Shown here: one piece after another, positions 25,609-34,635 of the stretch
Layout of the letters: every line of letters begins with the position of its first letter
How positions within the stretch are numbered: position 1 is the first letter of the stretch
Origin: Kroppenstedtia sanguinis
GTDB lineage: Bacteria > Bacillota > Bacilli > Thermoactinomycetales > DSM-45169
Assembly: GCF_050433445.1 (NCBI RefSeq)
Contig: NZ_JBNPXF010000011.1
Coordinates: 35,868-99,867 of the forward strand
DNA length: 64,000 bases
Direction of reading: 5' to 3'
Notes under the pieces: generated by a model
What the model was told of the DNA's origin: nothing
The model's input: only the letters and a program-made list of their open reading frames with translations
Database searches by the model: none
Made by a program: the position numbers and the translations under genes

Positions 25609-26265
25609 GTGACGGGCAATACCCATCTGTCACTGGGATTGACAGCGGGAGCGGTGGCTGTAGGTGTCACGGGTACAGGAGGTCATGTCTTGGAAGCAGC
25701 GGGAATGGTGCTGATCGCCTCCCTAGGCTCCCTCGTGCCGGATATCGATGAGGATAACAGCATATTGAACAACCTGCTGTTCAAATCGATCCGTTACCGG
25801 TCGGCCGCCTTGGCGATTCTGGGCACTGTCTTGGCTCTATTTGCACTACTTCAGGGGATGGACTGGTGGATTTTCTTTGCAGGGGTCTATGTAGCCGGGG
25901 TGGCGTTTCTTCCCCACCGCAGTTTTACTCACTCATTAGTATCTATGGGCATTGTCACTTGGATCACTTATCTGGCTCATCCTCCCTATGCCGTGGCTAT
26001 GGCTCTGGGATACTTTTCCCACCTCCTGGCAGATGCCGTCACGGTTGGAGGCGTTCCCTTCTTCTGGCCTTGGAAACAACGAATCGGTCTGAAAAATCTG
26101 GGAGTGCGGATTCGATCCGGGGATACGATTGACAAAGTGACAGGGAAAATCTCGATGTATGGAGGATGCGTTGCTCTGATCTGGTTGTTTTTTCAGGAGA
26201 CTTCCTTTGATCCCTTTTTTAGCTCCTTCGATACGGTGAAGGGCTTATTCGGCTGGGGCGGATAA
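25609..26265 (+). CDS. YdjM-family membrane protein (predicted metal-dependent hydrolase)
   Basis: The 218-residue product has several membrane segments and the pattern of the YdjM/YfhP family: SLGSLVPDIDEDNS near the N-terminus, HRSFTHSL in the middle and FSHLLADAVTVGGV later; the His and Asp residues are thought to bind metal. The catalytic role is not established. GTG 25609 is preceded by AAAGGAGG; the frame reaches back to 25510 without a better start. Four bases separate it from the nuclease gene. Confidence 0.85.
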   Translation: MTGNTHLSLGLTAGAVAVGVTGTGGHVLEAAGMVLIASLGSLVPDIDEDNSILNNLLFKSIRYRSAALAILGTVLALFALLQGMDWWIFFAGVYVAGVAFLPHRSFTHSLVSMGIVTWITYLAHPPYAVAMALGYFSHLLADAVTVGGVPFFWPWKQRIGLKNLGVRIRSGDTIDKVTGKISMYGGCVALIWLFFQETSFDPFFSSFDTVKGLFGWGG

Positions 26266-26268
26266 GAG

Positions 26269-27000
26269 ATGATGAGAAAAAGAAACAGTCAGAAGTGGCT
26301 TCTCCTTGGGTTGTTGCTCCTGCTTCTGCTAGCGGTCGGGTGTCAGAAGGAGGAGTCGGAGGGAACCGGTGCAAGGGTGGAAGGATTAAAACCCCCGGCC
26401 CAAGCCTTGGAAGAAGGAGAAGTGGTTCGTGTCATCGACGGGGATACAGTCGTCGTCGAGACAGATGGAAAAAAGGAAAAGGTTCGGTTGATCGGTGTTA
26501 ACACGCCGGAGACAAATCACCCAAAAATCGGTGTGGAATATTACGGGAAGGAAGCCTCCAAGTATACGAAGGATCGCTTACATGGAAAGGATGTCCGGCT
26601 GGAACTGGATCAGGAGAAACGGGATCGGTACGGCCGTTTGTTGGCGTATTTGTGGATGGAAGATGAACTGTTTAACGCCACGCTGGTCCAAGAAGGATAT
26701 GCTCGGATTATGACTGTGCAGCCCAATGTGAAATATGAGAAAACCTTCCTTCGCTTGGAGCGAGAGGCGCGAAAGCAGGATGTGGGACTTTGGCAGAAGG
26801 AAGGTGCTAGGGTAGCGGAGAAGAACGGGCAGAGTGGAGATTGCGTGGGGAAAATCAAAGGAAATGTCAACCGGCAAGGGGATCAAATTTATCATACACG
26901 GATGAGCCCTCAATATGATGAAACGAAGCCGGAACGATGGTTTTGCACAGAGAAGGAAGCAGAGGATGCTGGTTTCCGCGCACCGGGCAACGCCTCCTGA
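26269..27000 (+). CDS. Thermonuclease-family lipoprotein (SNase domain)
   Basis: Secreted nuclease likely tethered to the membrane: signal peptide ends AVGC. The SNase domain has the DGDTV motif and catalytic residues in VRLIGVNTPET and RDRYGRLLAY (staphylococcal nuclease Arg35, Glu43 and Arg87 equivalents). After the domain there is a module starting CVGKIKGNVNRQGDQIYH and ending WFCTEKEAEDAGFRAP, a short cysteine-framed C-terminal domain often joined to such nucleases. 243 residues. Probably in an operon with the YdjM-like gene. Confidence 0.9.
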   Translation: MMRKRNSQKWLLLGLLLLLLLAVGCQKEESEGTGARVEGLKPPAQALEEGEVVRVIDGDTVVVETDGKKEKVRLIGVNTPETNHPKIGVEYYGKEASKYTKDRLHGKDVRLELDQEKRDRYGRLLAYLWMEDELFNATLVQEGYARIMTVQPNVKYEKTFLRLEREARKQDVGLWQKEGARVAEKNGQSGDCVGKIKGNVNRQGDQIYHTRMSPQYDETKPERWFCTEKEAEDAGFRAPGNAS

Positions 27001-27023
27001 GAAGTCCTTCTGAGGCGTATCTT
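26991..27023 (+). terminator. Terminator overlapping the nuclease stop codon
   Basis: ACGCCTC (around 26990-26996) pairs with GAGGCGT (around 27012-27018), followed by ATCTTG; the T-tract is weak. TTGACA at 27054-27059 may belong to a promoter for the next gene, but its -10 is poor. Confidence 0.45.
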
Positions 27024-27164
27024 GTAAGGCCATACTTCAGGCTGGATCTTGTTTTGACAAACCAGGCGGGACCGAATCATCAGGCGTACCATGGTTGGAC
27101 GTATACCTTACAACCGCCTCCCATATACTAGATTTAAACGATGGACAAAGCGGGGGGCGGAGGA

Positions 27165-28064
27165 ATGGTCGCTTATCAGATCTCGGTTCCGGGACCGCTG
27201 ACATCACGGGAAGCCGGACAGATGCGCGAACTGTTGAAAAAACAGGCCGCCCGTTTGGAACGCTCCCATTCCGGTTTCAGCTGTCAATGGGAGGAAGTCG
27301 GCAAGGGGACTCGTACCGTTTTTTATATCCATAATTGGGAAGAGGATGATTCGGAGCAGACTTTGCGTCATTCTCTGGGCAGAGCGGTAGCGGATTATTA
27401 TTTGACTGTAAATGAGCCAGATTTGATTCACTGGATCATCACCCAGGAATTTAAGTACCGAAACCCGGGGGAATCCAGGGAGATTGAACGTTATGCTTAT
27501 CACCTGCTGGATGATTCCGAGTCGGAAGAGCCTTCTCACCAAAGAAGAAAATATCGGATGGCTCGCCAAATCGCCAGGTATTTCTTCAGCCATCAGGATT
27601 TAGCTGTCGATGGATATTTCCAATTTCGCATGAAACGGTACCGGGAGATTTTGCGAAAGTTGGTAGAGCATGCGATTGACGAGTATTTGCTTGATCAGGA
27701 GTATCGGGAGTTTATCGATCTGCTCCGCTATTTTGTCTCTATCCAGCAACCGAAAGTACAGCTGGTGCATGTCATCCATACCGACACCCGAAGATTTCGT
27801 CTTCTCGATGGGGAGGGCCGGCCTCTAGAGATGGACCAGATGGATCATACTGTGGAGGAGTTGATGGATCAGGTCTCCTCCCATGAAGATCTTATTGTCA
27901 GTACACTGTTGACAGTGGCTCCAGAACAAGTGATCCTACATACACGAAATCCGGAGGAGAATGTCATCCGCACCCTGAAACAGGTGTTTGAAGAGCGGAT
28001 GGTGATCTGTAGCGGCTGTTCCGGTTGCCGGCAAGGGAAAGACGGTTTTGCTCCCGAAGGTTGA
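27165..28064 (+). CDS. ytxC: YtxC-like protein (sporulation-associated family)
   Basis: About 299 residues, soluble, with a C-terminal CSGCSGCRQG cysteine motif. Sequence style (YHLLDDSESEEPSHQRRKY, followed by a long helical region) and position before thrS match B. subtilis ytxC, annotated as a putative sporulation protein with no known biochemical role. ATG 27141 is an alternative start; 27165 has GGGGGG seven bases upstream. Confidence 0.78.
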   Translation: MVAYQISVPGPLTSREAGQMRELLKKQAARLERSHSGFSCQWEEVGKGTRTVFYIHNWEEDDSEQTLRHSLGRAVADYYLTVNEPDLIHWIITQEFKYRNPGESREIERYAYHLLDDSESEEPSHQRRKYRMARQIARYFFSHQDLAVDGYFQFRMKRYREILRKLVEHAIDEYLLDQEYREFIDLLRYFVSIQQPKVQLVHVIHTDTRRFRLLDGEGRPLEMDQMDHTVEELMDQVSSHEDLIVSTLLTVAPEQVILHTRNPEENVIRTLKQVFEERMVICSGCSGCRQGKDGFAPEG

Positions 28065-28089
28065 CGCGAGTAGGCCTCGGCGGTATAAT
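28061..28089 (+). promoter_or_regulatory. thrS promoter
   Basis: TTGACG (28061-28066), 17-bp spacer, TATAAT (28084-28089). Confidence 0.8.
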
Positions 28090-28096
28090 TACAGCA

Positions 28097-28392
28097 ATTC
28101 ACGGTCCGAGGTCGAATCGGATCTGGCGATGATGAGGATACCGTTTGCCGCTTATGGTTTTTCAGAGAACAGGGGCCACCGGCTGCAAGCTCCTGAACCC
28201 TCTGGGCGGAAGGACGACCCCCTCTGAGCTGCGCCGGGAACACCCTGGAAGGGTTAGTATCGGTTGCCGGTTCTGCACACCGTTATCGTGCCGCGAGGGC
28301 TGTGTCTCCCCCAAGAGACTACAGCTGAATCAGGGTGGAACCACGTGTGTCTATAAACACTCGTCCCTTTACAGGGATTGGGTGTTTTTTAT
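28097..28392 (+). promoter_or_regulatory. T-box leader (Thr) of thrS
   Basis: The leader carries AGGGTGGAACCACG (28331-28344), the T-box sequence with TGGA bulge, then a terminator of AACACTC / GGGTGTT and TTTTTT. The specifier codon is most likely ACC (28217-28219), six bases before GAGC, the same spacing as the Leu specifier in the ilvB leader. Uncharged tRNA-Thr should stabilise the antiterminator and switch on thrS. Confidence 0.88.
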
Positions 28393-28415
28393 TTTCCCGT
28401 GAGGAGTGAAGTGAA

Positions 28416-30347
28416 ATGAGCAGGTCCATTCAACTGCCAGACGGATCGATCCGGCAATTTGATGAGGAGAGAGTGACGGTTCAGGAAGTAGCAGAATCGA
28501 TCAGCCGCGGACTAGCCAAAAAAGCGATCGCCGGGCAGATCAACGGGAAGACGGTAGATCTGTCCCGGGAAGTACCCGACGGAGCCCAGGTACGCATCTT
28601 CACCCTGGAGGATGCGGAAGGGCTGGAGGTATACCGCCACAGCACGACCCACTTGATGGCTCAGGCGGTCAAGCGGCTGTTTTCTGGCGTGAAGCTGGGG
28701 ATCGGTCCGGTGATCGAAGACGGATTTTACTATGATATGGATCTGCCCCAGTCGCTGACAGCAGAGGATCTGCCTAAAATTGAGGAGGAGATGCGGAGGA
28801 TCGTCAAGGAAAATCTTCCGATTGTGCGGCGGGTCGTTACTCGGGAAGAAGCGCTTCGAATCTACGAGGAGGCTGGGGATGAACTGAAATTAGAGTTGAT
28901 CCGTGAGCTTCCCGAGGACGAGGAGATCACCCTGTACGAACAAGGGGAGTTTTTCGACTTGTGCCGAGGTCCCCACGTTCCCTCCACGGGCAAATTGAAG
29001 AACTTCAAACTGTTGAGCGTGGCTGGGGCCTATTGGCGAGGAGACTCGGAGAGACCGATGCTGCAGCGGATCTACGGCACGATCTGGCCCAAGTCCTCCC
29101 AGCTGGAAGCCTATCTTAAACGGTTGGAAGAGGCTAAGGAGCGGGATCATCGTAAGTTGGGTAAGGAACTGAAGATCTTCGCTCTGTCCCAGGAAGTAGG
29201 CCAAGGACTCCCTCTCTGGCTTCCCAACGGGGCTACGATCCGCCGTGTAATTGAACGTTACATTACCGACAAGGAAGAGCGCTTGGGGTATCAGCATGTG
29301 TACACCCCTCACTTGGCTAGTGTGGAGCTGTATAAGATCTCTGGTCACTGGGATCATTATCACGAGGACATGTATCCTCCGATGAAAATGGACAATGAAG
29401 AGTTAGTTCTGCGACCGATGAACTGTCCTCACCATATGATGATTTACAAAAACGATCTGAAGAGTTATCGCAATCTGCCTGTCCGGATCGCTGAGCTAGG
29501 GATGATGCACCGTCACGAAATGTCCGGGGCCCTGTCCGGACTGCAGCGGGTCCGAGCGATGACCTTGAACGATGCTCATATTTTCTGCCGCCCCGATCAG
29601 ATCAAATCGGAGTTTATCCGGGTGGTACAGCTGATCGAAGAGGTTTACCGCGATTTTGGGATTCAAGATTTCTGGTATCGCTTGTCTTACCGAGATCCCG
29701 AAGATAAGAAAAAATATGTGCAAAACGATGAGATGTGGGAAACCAGCCAGCGGATGCTTCGGGAAGCGATGGATGAAATGGGCGTCAACTATGTCGAAGA
29801 GGAAGGAGAAGCCGCTTTCTACGGACCTAAACTAGATGTGCAGGTGCAGACTGCTCTCGGAAAAGATGAAACCTTGTCCACAGTTCAGATGGATTTCCAC
29901 CTGCCTAATCAATTTGGCCTGGAATACATCGGCGAAGATGGCCAAGCCCATCGCCCAGTGGTGATTCACCGGGGGATCGTCGGTACGATGGAGCGCTTTG
30001 TCGCTTTTCTTTTGGAGTATTACAAGGGTGCGTTTCCCCTCTGGCTCGCTCCGATCCAGGCTCGGGTGATGACTATCACCGATACCTTCCAAGACTATGC
30101 CGCCGGGGTGGTGGAGCGCTTGCAAGGGGCTGGGATTCGGGTGGAACTGGACTCCCGCAGTGAAAAGATCGGGTACAAGATCCGAGAGGCCCAGTTGCAA
30201 AAGATCCCCTACACCCTAGTCGTCGGAGAAAAGGAAGAGCAACAGGGAACTGTGGCTGTACGCCGTTACGGTCAAAAAGACCAAGGCGCCCAGAGTGTAG
30301 AGACCTTGATCCGGGAGCTACAACAAGAGATTGAAGCGAAGGTGTGA
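28416..30347 (+). CDS. thrS: Threonyl-tRNA synthetase
   Basis: Class II synthetase, 643 residues. Domains in order: TGS (residues 1 to about 62), editing domain with HSTTHLMAQAVKRLF, catalytic core with zinc-ligand Cys in RPMNCPHHMM and motif 2 region MMHRHEMSGALSGLQRVR, and C-terminal anticodon-binding domain. Controlled by the upstream T-box. Confidence 0.97.
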   Translation: MSRSIQLPDGSIRQFDEERVTVQEVAESISRGLAKKAIAGQINGKTVDLSREVPDGAQVRIFTLEDAEGLEVYRHSTTHLMAQAVKRLFSGVKLGIGPVIEDGFYYDMDLPQSLTAEDLPKIEEEMRRIVKENLPIVRRVVTREEALRIYEEAGDELKLELIRELPEDEEITLYEQGEFFDLCRGPHVPSTGKLKNFKLLSVAGAYWRGDSERPMLQRIYGTIWPKSSQLEAYLKRLEEAKERDHRKLGKELKIFALSQEVGQGLPLWLPNGATIRRVIERYITDKEERLGYQHVYTPHLASVELYKISGHWDHYHEDMYPPMKMDNEELVLRPMNCPHHMMIYKNDLKSYRNLPVRIAELGMMHRHEMSGALSGLQRVRAMTLNDAHIFCRPDQIKSEFIRVVQLIEEVYRDFGIQDFWYRLSYRDPEDKKKYVQNDEMWETSQRMLREAMDEMGVNYVEEEGEAAFYGPKLDVQVQTALGKDETLSTVQMDFHLPNQFGLEYIGEDGQAHRPVVIHRGIVGTMERFVAFLLEYYKGAFPLWLAPIQARVMTITDTFQDYAAGVVERLQGAGIRVELDSRSEKIGYKIREAQLQKIPYTLVVGEKEEQQGTVAVRRYGQKDQGAQSVETLIRELQQEIEAKV

Positions 30348-30373
30348 TATCGCAGAGGTCTATAGCCCACCCC

Positions 30374-30402
30374 TTGACGGGGATCGATGGACGTGGTAAG
30401 AT
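30374..30402 (+). promoter_or_regulatory. infC operon promoter
   Basis: TTGACG (30374-30379), 17-bp spacer, TAAGAT (30397-30402). Confidence 0.75.
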
Positions 30403-30421
30403 TCATTTGATATTCAAGCAG

Positions 30422-30528
30422 AAGCGCCCGCTTCTCACCTGATTGACGCCCAGGCAGTTGACAGGTCTTCAGTTCTGTAGAACGGGATGACAGGTGTGGG
30501 CGCTTTGCTCGCACCTTTTTGGTGTTTC
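30422..30528 (+). promoter_or_regulatory. L20-type autoregulatory leader of infC-rpmI-rplT
   Basis: AAGCGCCC (30422-30429) pairs at long range with GGGCGCTT (30498-30505), and CACCTG (30436-30441) with CAGGTG (30491-30496), enclosing a structured region. A small hairpin CACC-TTTTT-GGTG follows. In Bacillus, protein L20 binds such a leader and causes early termination; that role here is inferred from the structure and position. Confidence 0.65.
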
Positions 30529-30564
30529 CACATTTACACAAATCTCCTTCGGAGGTGGCAGGTT

Positions 30565-31086
30565 ATTAGCAAAGAACAGCAGCTGGTGAACGAGGCCATT
30601 CGTGCCCGTGAGGTGCGTCTGATCGATTCCGATGGCAACCAACTGGGTATTCAACCGCTCCGGGAAGCTCTCCGTCTGGCCCAGGAGGCGAATCTGGACC
30701 TAGTCAATGTCGCGCCCAAGGCGAAACCACCGGTTTGCCGGATCATGGATTACGGAAAATACCGCTATGAACAAAGCAAGCGGGAAAAAGAGGCCCGGAA
30801 GAATCAGAAGACTATCCAGATCAAAGAGATTCGCTTCAGTCCTTCGATTGAAGAGCATGACGTCAACACCAAGCTTCGCAACGTCAAGAAGTTTTTAAGC
30901 CATGGGGACAAGGTGAAACTCACCATTCGTTTCCGAGGTCGGGAGATCACCCACCAGGATATCGGACGCAGGATTCTCAACCGCATGGCGGAGGAAGTGA
31001 AAGAGATCGGGGATGTGGAGCGCCATCCCAAGATGGAAGGCCGCCATATGATTATGATCCTGTCTCCCAAGAAGGATAATGCTTGA
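30565..31086 (+). CDS. infC: Translation initiation factor IF-3, ATT start
   Basis: Binds the 30S subunit and checks start-codon choice. The conserved N-terminus ISKEQQLVNEAIRAREVRLI begins exactly at ATT 30565, with GGAGG (30551-30555) nine bases upstream. I therefore take the rare ATT as the start, as in E. coli and B. subtilis infC; the in-frame ATG at 30487 lies inside the leader structure. The product has 173 residues. An ATT start lets IF-3 repress its own synthesis. Confidence 0.95.
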   Translation: MSKEQQLVNEAIRAREVRLIDSDGNQLGIQPLREALRLAQEANLDLVNVAPKAKPPVCRIMDYGKYRYEQSKREKEARKNQKTIQIKEIRFSPSIEEHDVNTKLRNVKKFLSHGDKVKLTIRFRGREITHQDIGRRILNRMAEEVKEIGDVERHPKMEGRHMIMILSPKKDNA

Positions 31087-31107
31087 TCAGTCAGGAGGAA
31101 CCCATCG

Positions 31108-31305
31108 ATGCCGAAAATGAAGACCCGCCGCGCAGCGGCCAAACGTTTCAACAAAACCGGTACCGGAAAAGTGAAACGGAATCACGCTTACATGAGCCAC
31201 ATGTTGGAACATAAGCCTCAGGGTGCAAAGCGCAAGTTGCGCAAAAGCACCACGATGAGCAAATCCGATGTAAAGCGCATCAAGCAGTTGATCGCTTACA
31301 AGTGA
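31108..31305 (+). CDS. rpmI: 50S ribosomal protein L35
   Basis: 65 residues, very basic, beginning PKMKTRRAAAKRFNKTGTGK as in all L35 proteins. AGGAGG precedes ATG 31108. Middle gene of infC-rpmI-rplT. Confidence 0.98.
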   Translation: MPKMKTRRAAAKRFNKTGTGKVKRNHAYMSHMLEHKPQGAKRKLRKSTTMSKSDVKRIKQLIAYK

Positions 31306-31352
31306 CACATCATCTGATCTTATAAACGCGCTGAATTTGGAGGGAACTAACC

Positions 31353-31712
31353 ATGGCACGTGTCAAAGGCGGGACGGTGACTCGCCGTCGTCGCAAAAAA
31401 GTCCTGAAACTAGCCCGGGGATACTACGGTTCGAAGCATACCCTGTTTAAAACAGCAAAACAGCAAGTCATGAAGTCGCTGAGTTATTCCTACCGCGACC
31501 GGCGTCAAAGAAAACGTGATTTCCGTCGGCTCTGGATCACCCGGATCAACGCGGCTGCCCGTATGAACGGCCTCTCTTACAACAAACTGATGTACGGCTT
31601 GAAACAGGCAGGCGTGGATATTAACCGCAAAATGTTGGCTGATCTGGCTGTCAACGACCAAAAAGCTTTCACTGAGCTGGCCGACCTGGCTAAAGGCAAA
31701 GTGAACGCCTGA
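31353..31712 (+). CDS. rplT: 50S ribosomal protein L20
   Basis: 119 residues, beginning ARVKGGTVTRRRRKKVLKLA. Assembly protein of the 50S subunit and, in Bacillus, the repressor of its own operon through the infC leader. A terminator follows. Confidence 0.98.
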   Translation: MARVKGGTVTRRRRKKVLKLARGYYGSKHTLFKTAKQQVMKSLSYSYRDRRQRKRDFRRLWITRINAAARMNGLSYNKLMYGLKQAGVDINRKMLADLAVNDQKAFTELADLAKGKVNA

Positions 31713-31717
31713 TTTTC

Positions 31718-31752
31718 ACCCCCCGCTTCCATTTTGGATACGGGGGTTTTTC
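31718..31752 (+). terminator. Terminator of infC-rpmI-rplT
   Basis: ACCCCCCG (31718-31725) pairs with CGGGGGT (31741-31747), followed by TTTTC. Confidence 0.85.
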
Positions 31753-31804
31753 ACTTGGGTTCAAATTCAACTTCCGACCTCGTCCGCCTCTACAACCTGT
31801 ACCC

Positions 31805-32368
31805 TCAATCCAAATCCGAACCATTCTTTTTTTTGTCGGAGGCCTTGGGAACATGCTGAAATACTTCCCCGCTTTCGAAGAACTCCGTCAAACGGTTCAA
31901 CCAATCATAATAATCCAGCCACTCCTTGGTTTCCTTTAACAATTCATTGATCTTTTGTTCCGTTTCTTCATCCAGCTCTCCGGAATCCTGCATTTCAGCC
32001 AATTTGCGGGATAAAATAAGTCCGAACTTTCTATTCTTATTAATCAGCTTCATCCATTGGGAAGTGAATAGAGAAATAAATGTCTGATAGTAATCCGACT
32101 CCACATTGTACAAATCTTTTCTGACCCCTTTTTTAAATACCTTTTCTGCGAGATTGAGGTCAGTCAGTTCCCGGATGACTTGGCTCATGCGAGCTTTGCT
32201 CATACCGATTTCTACAGATAATTCATCGAGTGTCATAGGTTGTCGGTTGATATAGATCGTTCCGAGTACCCGCCCCAATGTGGATGAAACTCCAAAGGTG
32301 TTCATATTGTCAGCAATTCTCTCCACAAACTGCTCTTCCACATGTTGAATCTCGTCAGGCCTTCCCAC
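31805..32368 (-). CDS. GbsR/OpcR-family MarR-type regulator
   Basis: DNA-binding protein of about 187 residues with winged helix MTLDELSVEIGMSKARMSQV and a long C-terminal helical part, as in B. subtilis GbsR and OpcR, which control glycine betaine and choline genes. It is divergent from opuCABCD. This resembles OpcR, the repressor of opuB and opuC, so it probably controls opuC. GTG ending at 32368 is chosen since AAAGGAGG lies six bases upstream; another GTG two codons earlier touches the ribosome site. Confidence 0.85.
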   Translation of the reverse strand: MGRPDEIQHVEEQFVERIADNMNTFGVSSTLGRVLGTIYINRQPMTLDELSVEIGMSKARMSQVIRELTDLNLAEKVFKKGVRKDLYNVESDYYQTFISLFTSQWMKLINKNRKFGLILSRKLAEMQDSGELDEETEQKINELLKETKEWLDYYDWLNRLTEFFESGEVFQHVPKASDKKKNGSDLD

Positions 32369-32805
32369 AAGCACCCTCCTTTACCTCCTTGCTTTGAGCT
32401 TCGAGACCAATGTAGCATATTTGTAATTGAATCCTGAAGTGAGATTTTTGGAGTATCTCCATGGAAAGCGGAGAAACTGTAACTGTAATCCATATAAACA
32501 ATGTTAAATAAATATTTTATAAACGAAACACATTATATGTCCAGTATCTAAGTTTTATACATCAAACTACTTACTTTATACTGAATTATAATGAAGGTTG
32601 GTGGGGAGACAGTCACACGCACGGGTCCATCAAGATATGAAACGACCCGACAACCTCATTGGCAAATGGGATAAGTGAACATGGAATCGAAACCCCAGAG
32701 GGGAGGATCTTCGGATTTTGGAAATGAGTGTATGAAGAACATTGAGTGGAAAGGATTGAAATAACGGCTTCATCTGTCGGTAATCCGATGTGGAGGTGGC
32801 TTTAT
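32369..32805 (+). promoter_or_regulatory. opuC control region and structured leader
   Basis: This 437-base gap between the regulator and opuCA has an AT-rich part (32480-32590) with AAATATTT-like dyads where a GbsR/OpcR site would be expected, and TATAAT at 32587-32592. After it lies a leader of about 200 bases with CGGGTC (32622-32627) / GACCCG (32644-32649), then CCTCATT / AAATGGG around 32654-32670 and CCCCAGAGGGG at 32693-32703. I could not match the leader to a named riboswitch. Confidence 0.45.
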
Positions 32806-33942
32806 TTGCTTAAGTTTGACCATGTGACTAAAGTGTATTCCGGTGGGAAGAAAGCGGTTGAAGATTTAAATCTGGAGGTTGAACAAGGGGAGTTTATTGT
32901 TTTTATCGGGCCGAGTGGTTGCGGGAAAACAACTACTATGAAAATGATCAACCGCTTGATTGAGCCTACAGAAGGAAGTATTTATATCAAGGAAGAAAAC
33001 ATTCTGCAAAAAAATCAAGTGGAGCTCCGACGTTCCATCGGGTATGTCATTCAACAGATCGGCCTGTTTCCGCACATGACGATCCTGGAGAATATCTCTC
33101 TGGTCCCCCGATTGTTGAAATGGCCGGAAGACCGCCGGAGTGAGCGAGCTGAAGAGCTATTGAAGCTGGTCAATATGAGTCGCGAGTATCTATATCGCTA
33201 TCCCCATGAATTGAGCGGCGGCCAACAACAGCGGATCGGGGTTTTGCGATCCTTGGCAGCGGATCCGCCCCTGATTTTAATGGATGAACCCTTTGGGGCG
33301 TTGGATCCCATTACTCGGGATTCCTTGCAGGAAGAATTTAAAAATCTGCAACAGTCCCTTGGCAAGACGATTATCTTTGTCACTCATGACATGGATGAAG
33401 CGCTGAAGTTGGCGGATCGAATCGTCATAATGCGAGAAGGGAAACTGGTTCAGGTCGGTACTCCCGATGAGATTTTGCGGAATCCTGTCAATGAGTTTGT
33501 GGAGGAGTTTATCGGGAAAGAACGCTTGATCCAAGCGAGACCCAATATTCAAACCGTGGGACAAGTCATGAATCCCAATCCGGTATCGATCACGATGGAG
33601 CAGTCTTTGTCCGCAGCGATCCAGTTGATGAAGGAGCGCAGAGTGGACACGCTGTTGGTGGTGGATGAACAGAATGTACTGCAAGGATACATCGATGTGG
33701 AAACCCTGGATCAAAACCGCAAAAAAGCACAGCAAGTTGGAAATGTGTTGAAGACTCAATTCTATGTGGTTAAAAAAGGGGATTTGCTACGGGATACCAT
33801 ACGGCAAATCCTGAAGAGAGGGATGAAATATGTCCCCGTGGTCGATGAGGAAAAACGTCTAGTCGGGATTGTGACCCGAGCCAACCTGGTGGATATCGTC
33901 TACGATTCCATTTGGGGTGAAGAAGATACACCTGAACAATAG
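32806..33942 (+). CDS. opuCA: Glycine betaine/carnitine/choline ABC transporter ATPase OpuCA
   Basis: Energises uptake of compatible solutes under osmotic stress. The 378-residue product has Walker A GPSGCGKT (35-42), signature LSGGQQQR, Walker B LILMDEPFGALDP and two C-terminal CBS domains (VGQVMNPNPVSITMEQ..., FYVVKKGDLLRDT...), which in OpuC-type transporters bind c-di-AMP and shut the system. Start TTG 32806 has GGAGG nine bases upstream; the frame runs back to 32746 without a ribosome site. Confidence 0.93.
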   Translation: MLKFDHVTKVYSGGKKAVEDLNLEVEQGEFIVFIGPSGCGKTTTMKMINRLIEPTEGSIYIKEENILQKNQVELRRSIGYVIQQIGLFPHMTILENISLVPRLLKWPEDRRSERAEELLKLVNMSREYLYRYPHELSGGQQQRIGVLRSLAADPPLILMDEPFGALDPITRDSLQEEFKNLQQSLGKTIIFVTHDMDEALKLADRIVIMREGKLVQVGTPDEILRNPVNEFVEEFIGKERLIQARPNIQTVGQVMNPNPVSITMEQSLSAAIQLMKERRVDTLLVVDEQNVLQGYIDVETLDQNRKKAQQVGNVLKTQFYVVKKGDLLRDTIRQILKRGMKYVPVVDEEKRLVGIVTRANLVDIVYDSIWGEEDTPEQ

Positions 33943-33959
33943 GAGGGAGGAAGCAGGGC

Positions 33960-34616
33960 ATGGAGGCTATAAAACAGTTTCTTGCTGAAAACGGGAACGA
34001 ATTGTTGCTCAAAACCTGGGAACACCTATATATTTCCCTCATTGCGGTTCTGCTCGGCATCCTAGTAGCGATTCCGCTGGGGATCCTGTTAACGCGTACG
34101 CCAAAGGCAGCCGGATGGGTAATGGGAATTGTGAGTGTGATTCAGACGTTCCCCAGCCTCGCCATATTGGCTTTTTTCATTCCTATTCTCGGAGTCGGGA
34201 CGGTTCCTGCGATCGTGGCATTATTTCTTTACTCGGTTTTGCCTATTTTGCGGAACACCTATACCGGGGTTCGAGGGGTGAACCAGGGACTGCTAGAGGC
34301 GGGCCAGGGAATGGGCATGACGGGTTGGCAACGGATTCGCTATGTGGAGGTTCCATTGGCGATCCCGATCATTATGGCCGGGATTCGGCTGTCAACAGTC
34401 TATCTGATCGGTTGGGCGACCTTGGCCTCTTTTATCGGGGCGGGGGGACTGGGAGATTTTATTTTTAACGGGTTGAACCTGTTCCGAACGGATTACATTG
34501 TTGCTGGAGCGATACCGGTCACGCTGTTGGCCCTTATCACCGATTTTCTCCTCGGCTCTCTGGAAAAATGGGTCACACCCAAGGGGGTCAGAGATTCAAA
34601 AGAAGCCGTCGTTTAG
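33960..34616 (+). CDS. opuCB: Osmoprotectant ABC transporter permease OpuCB
   Basis: 218 residues, about six membrane segments with the BPD_transp_1 domain and EAA-type loop EAGQGMGMTGWQRIRY. One of two permeases in the operon. GGAGGGAGG precedes the ATG. Confidence 0.93.
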   Translation: MEAIKQFLAENGNELLLKTWEHLYISLIAVLLGILVAIPLGILLTRTPKAAGWVMGIVSVIQTFPSLAILAFFIPILGVGTVPAIVALFLYSVLPILRNTYTGVRGVNQGLLEAGQGMGMTGWQRIRYVEVPLAIPIIMAGIRLSTVYLIGWATLASFIGAGGLGDFIFNGLNLFRTDYIVAGAIPVTLLALITDFLLGSLEKWVTPKGVRDSKEAVV

Positions 34617-34635
34617 AGAGGAGGGAGCATCCAAG

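Noticed and set aside
32590..32805. SAM-I or ydaO riboswitch before opuCA
   Set aside because: ATGAAACGACCCGACAACC recalls the SAM-I core, but the following conserved GGTGCTAA segment and the closing stem are absent; ydaO motifs are also absent.
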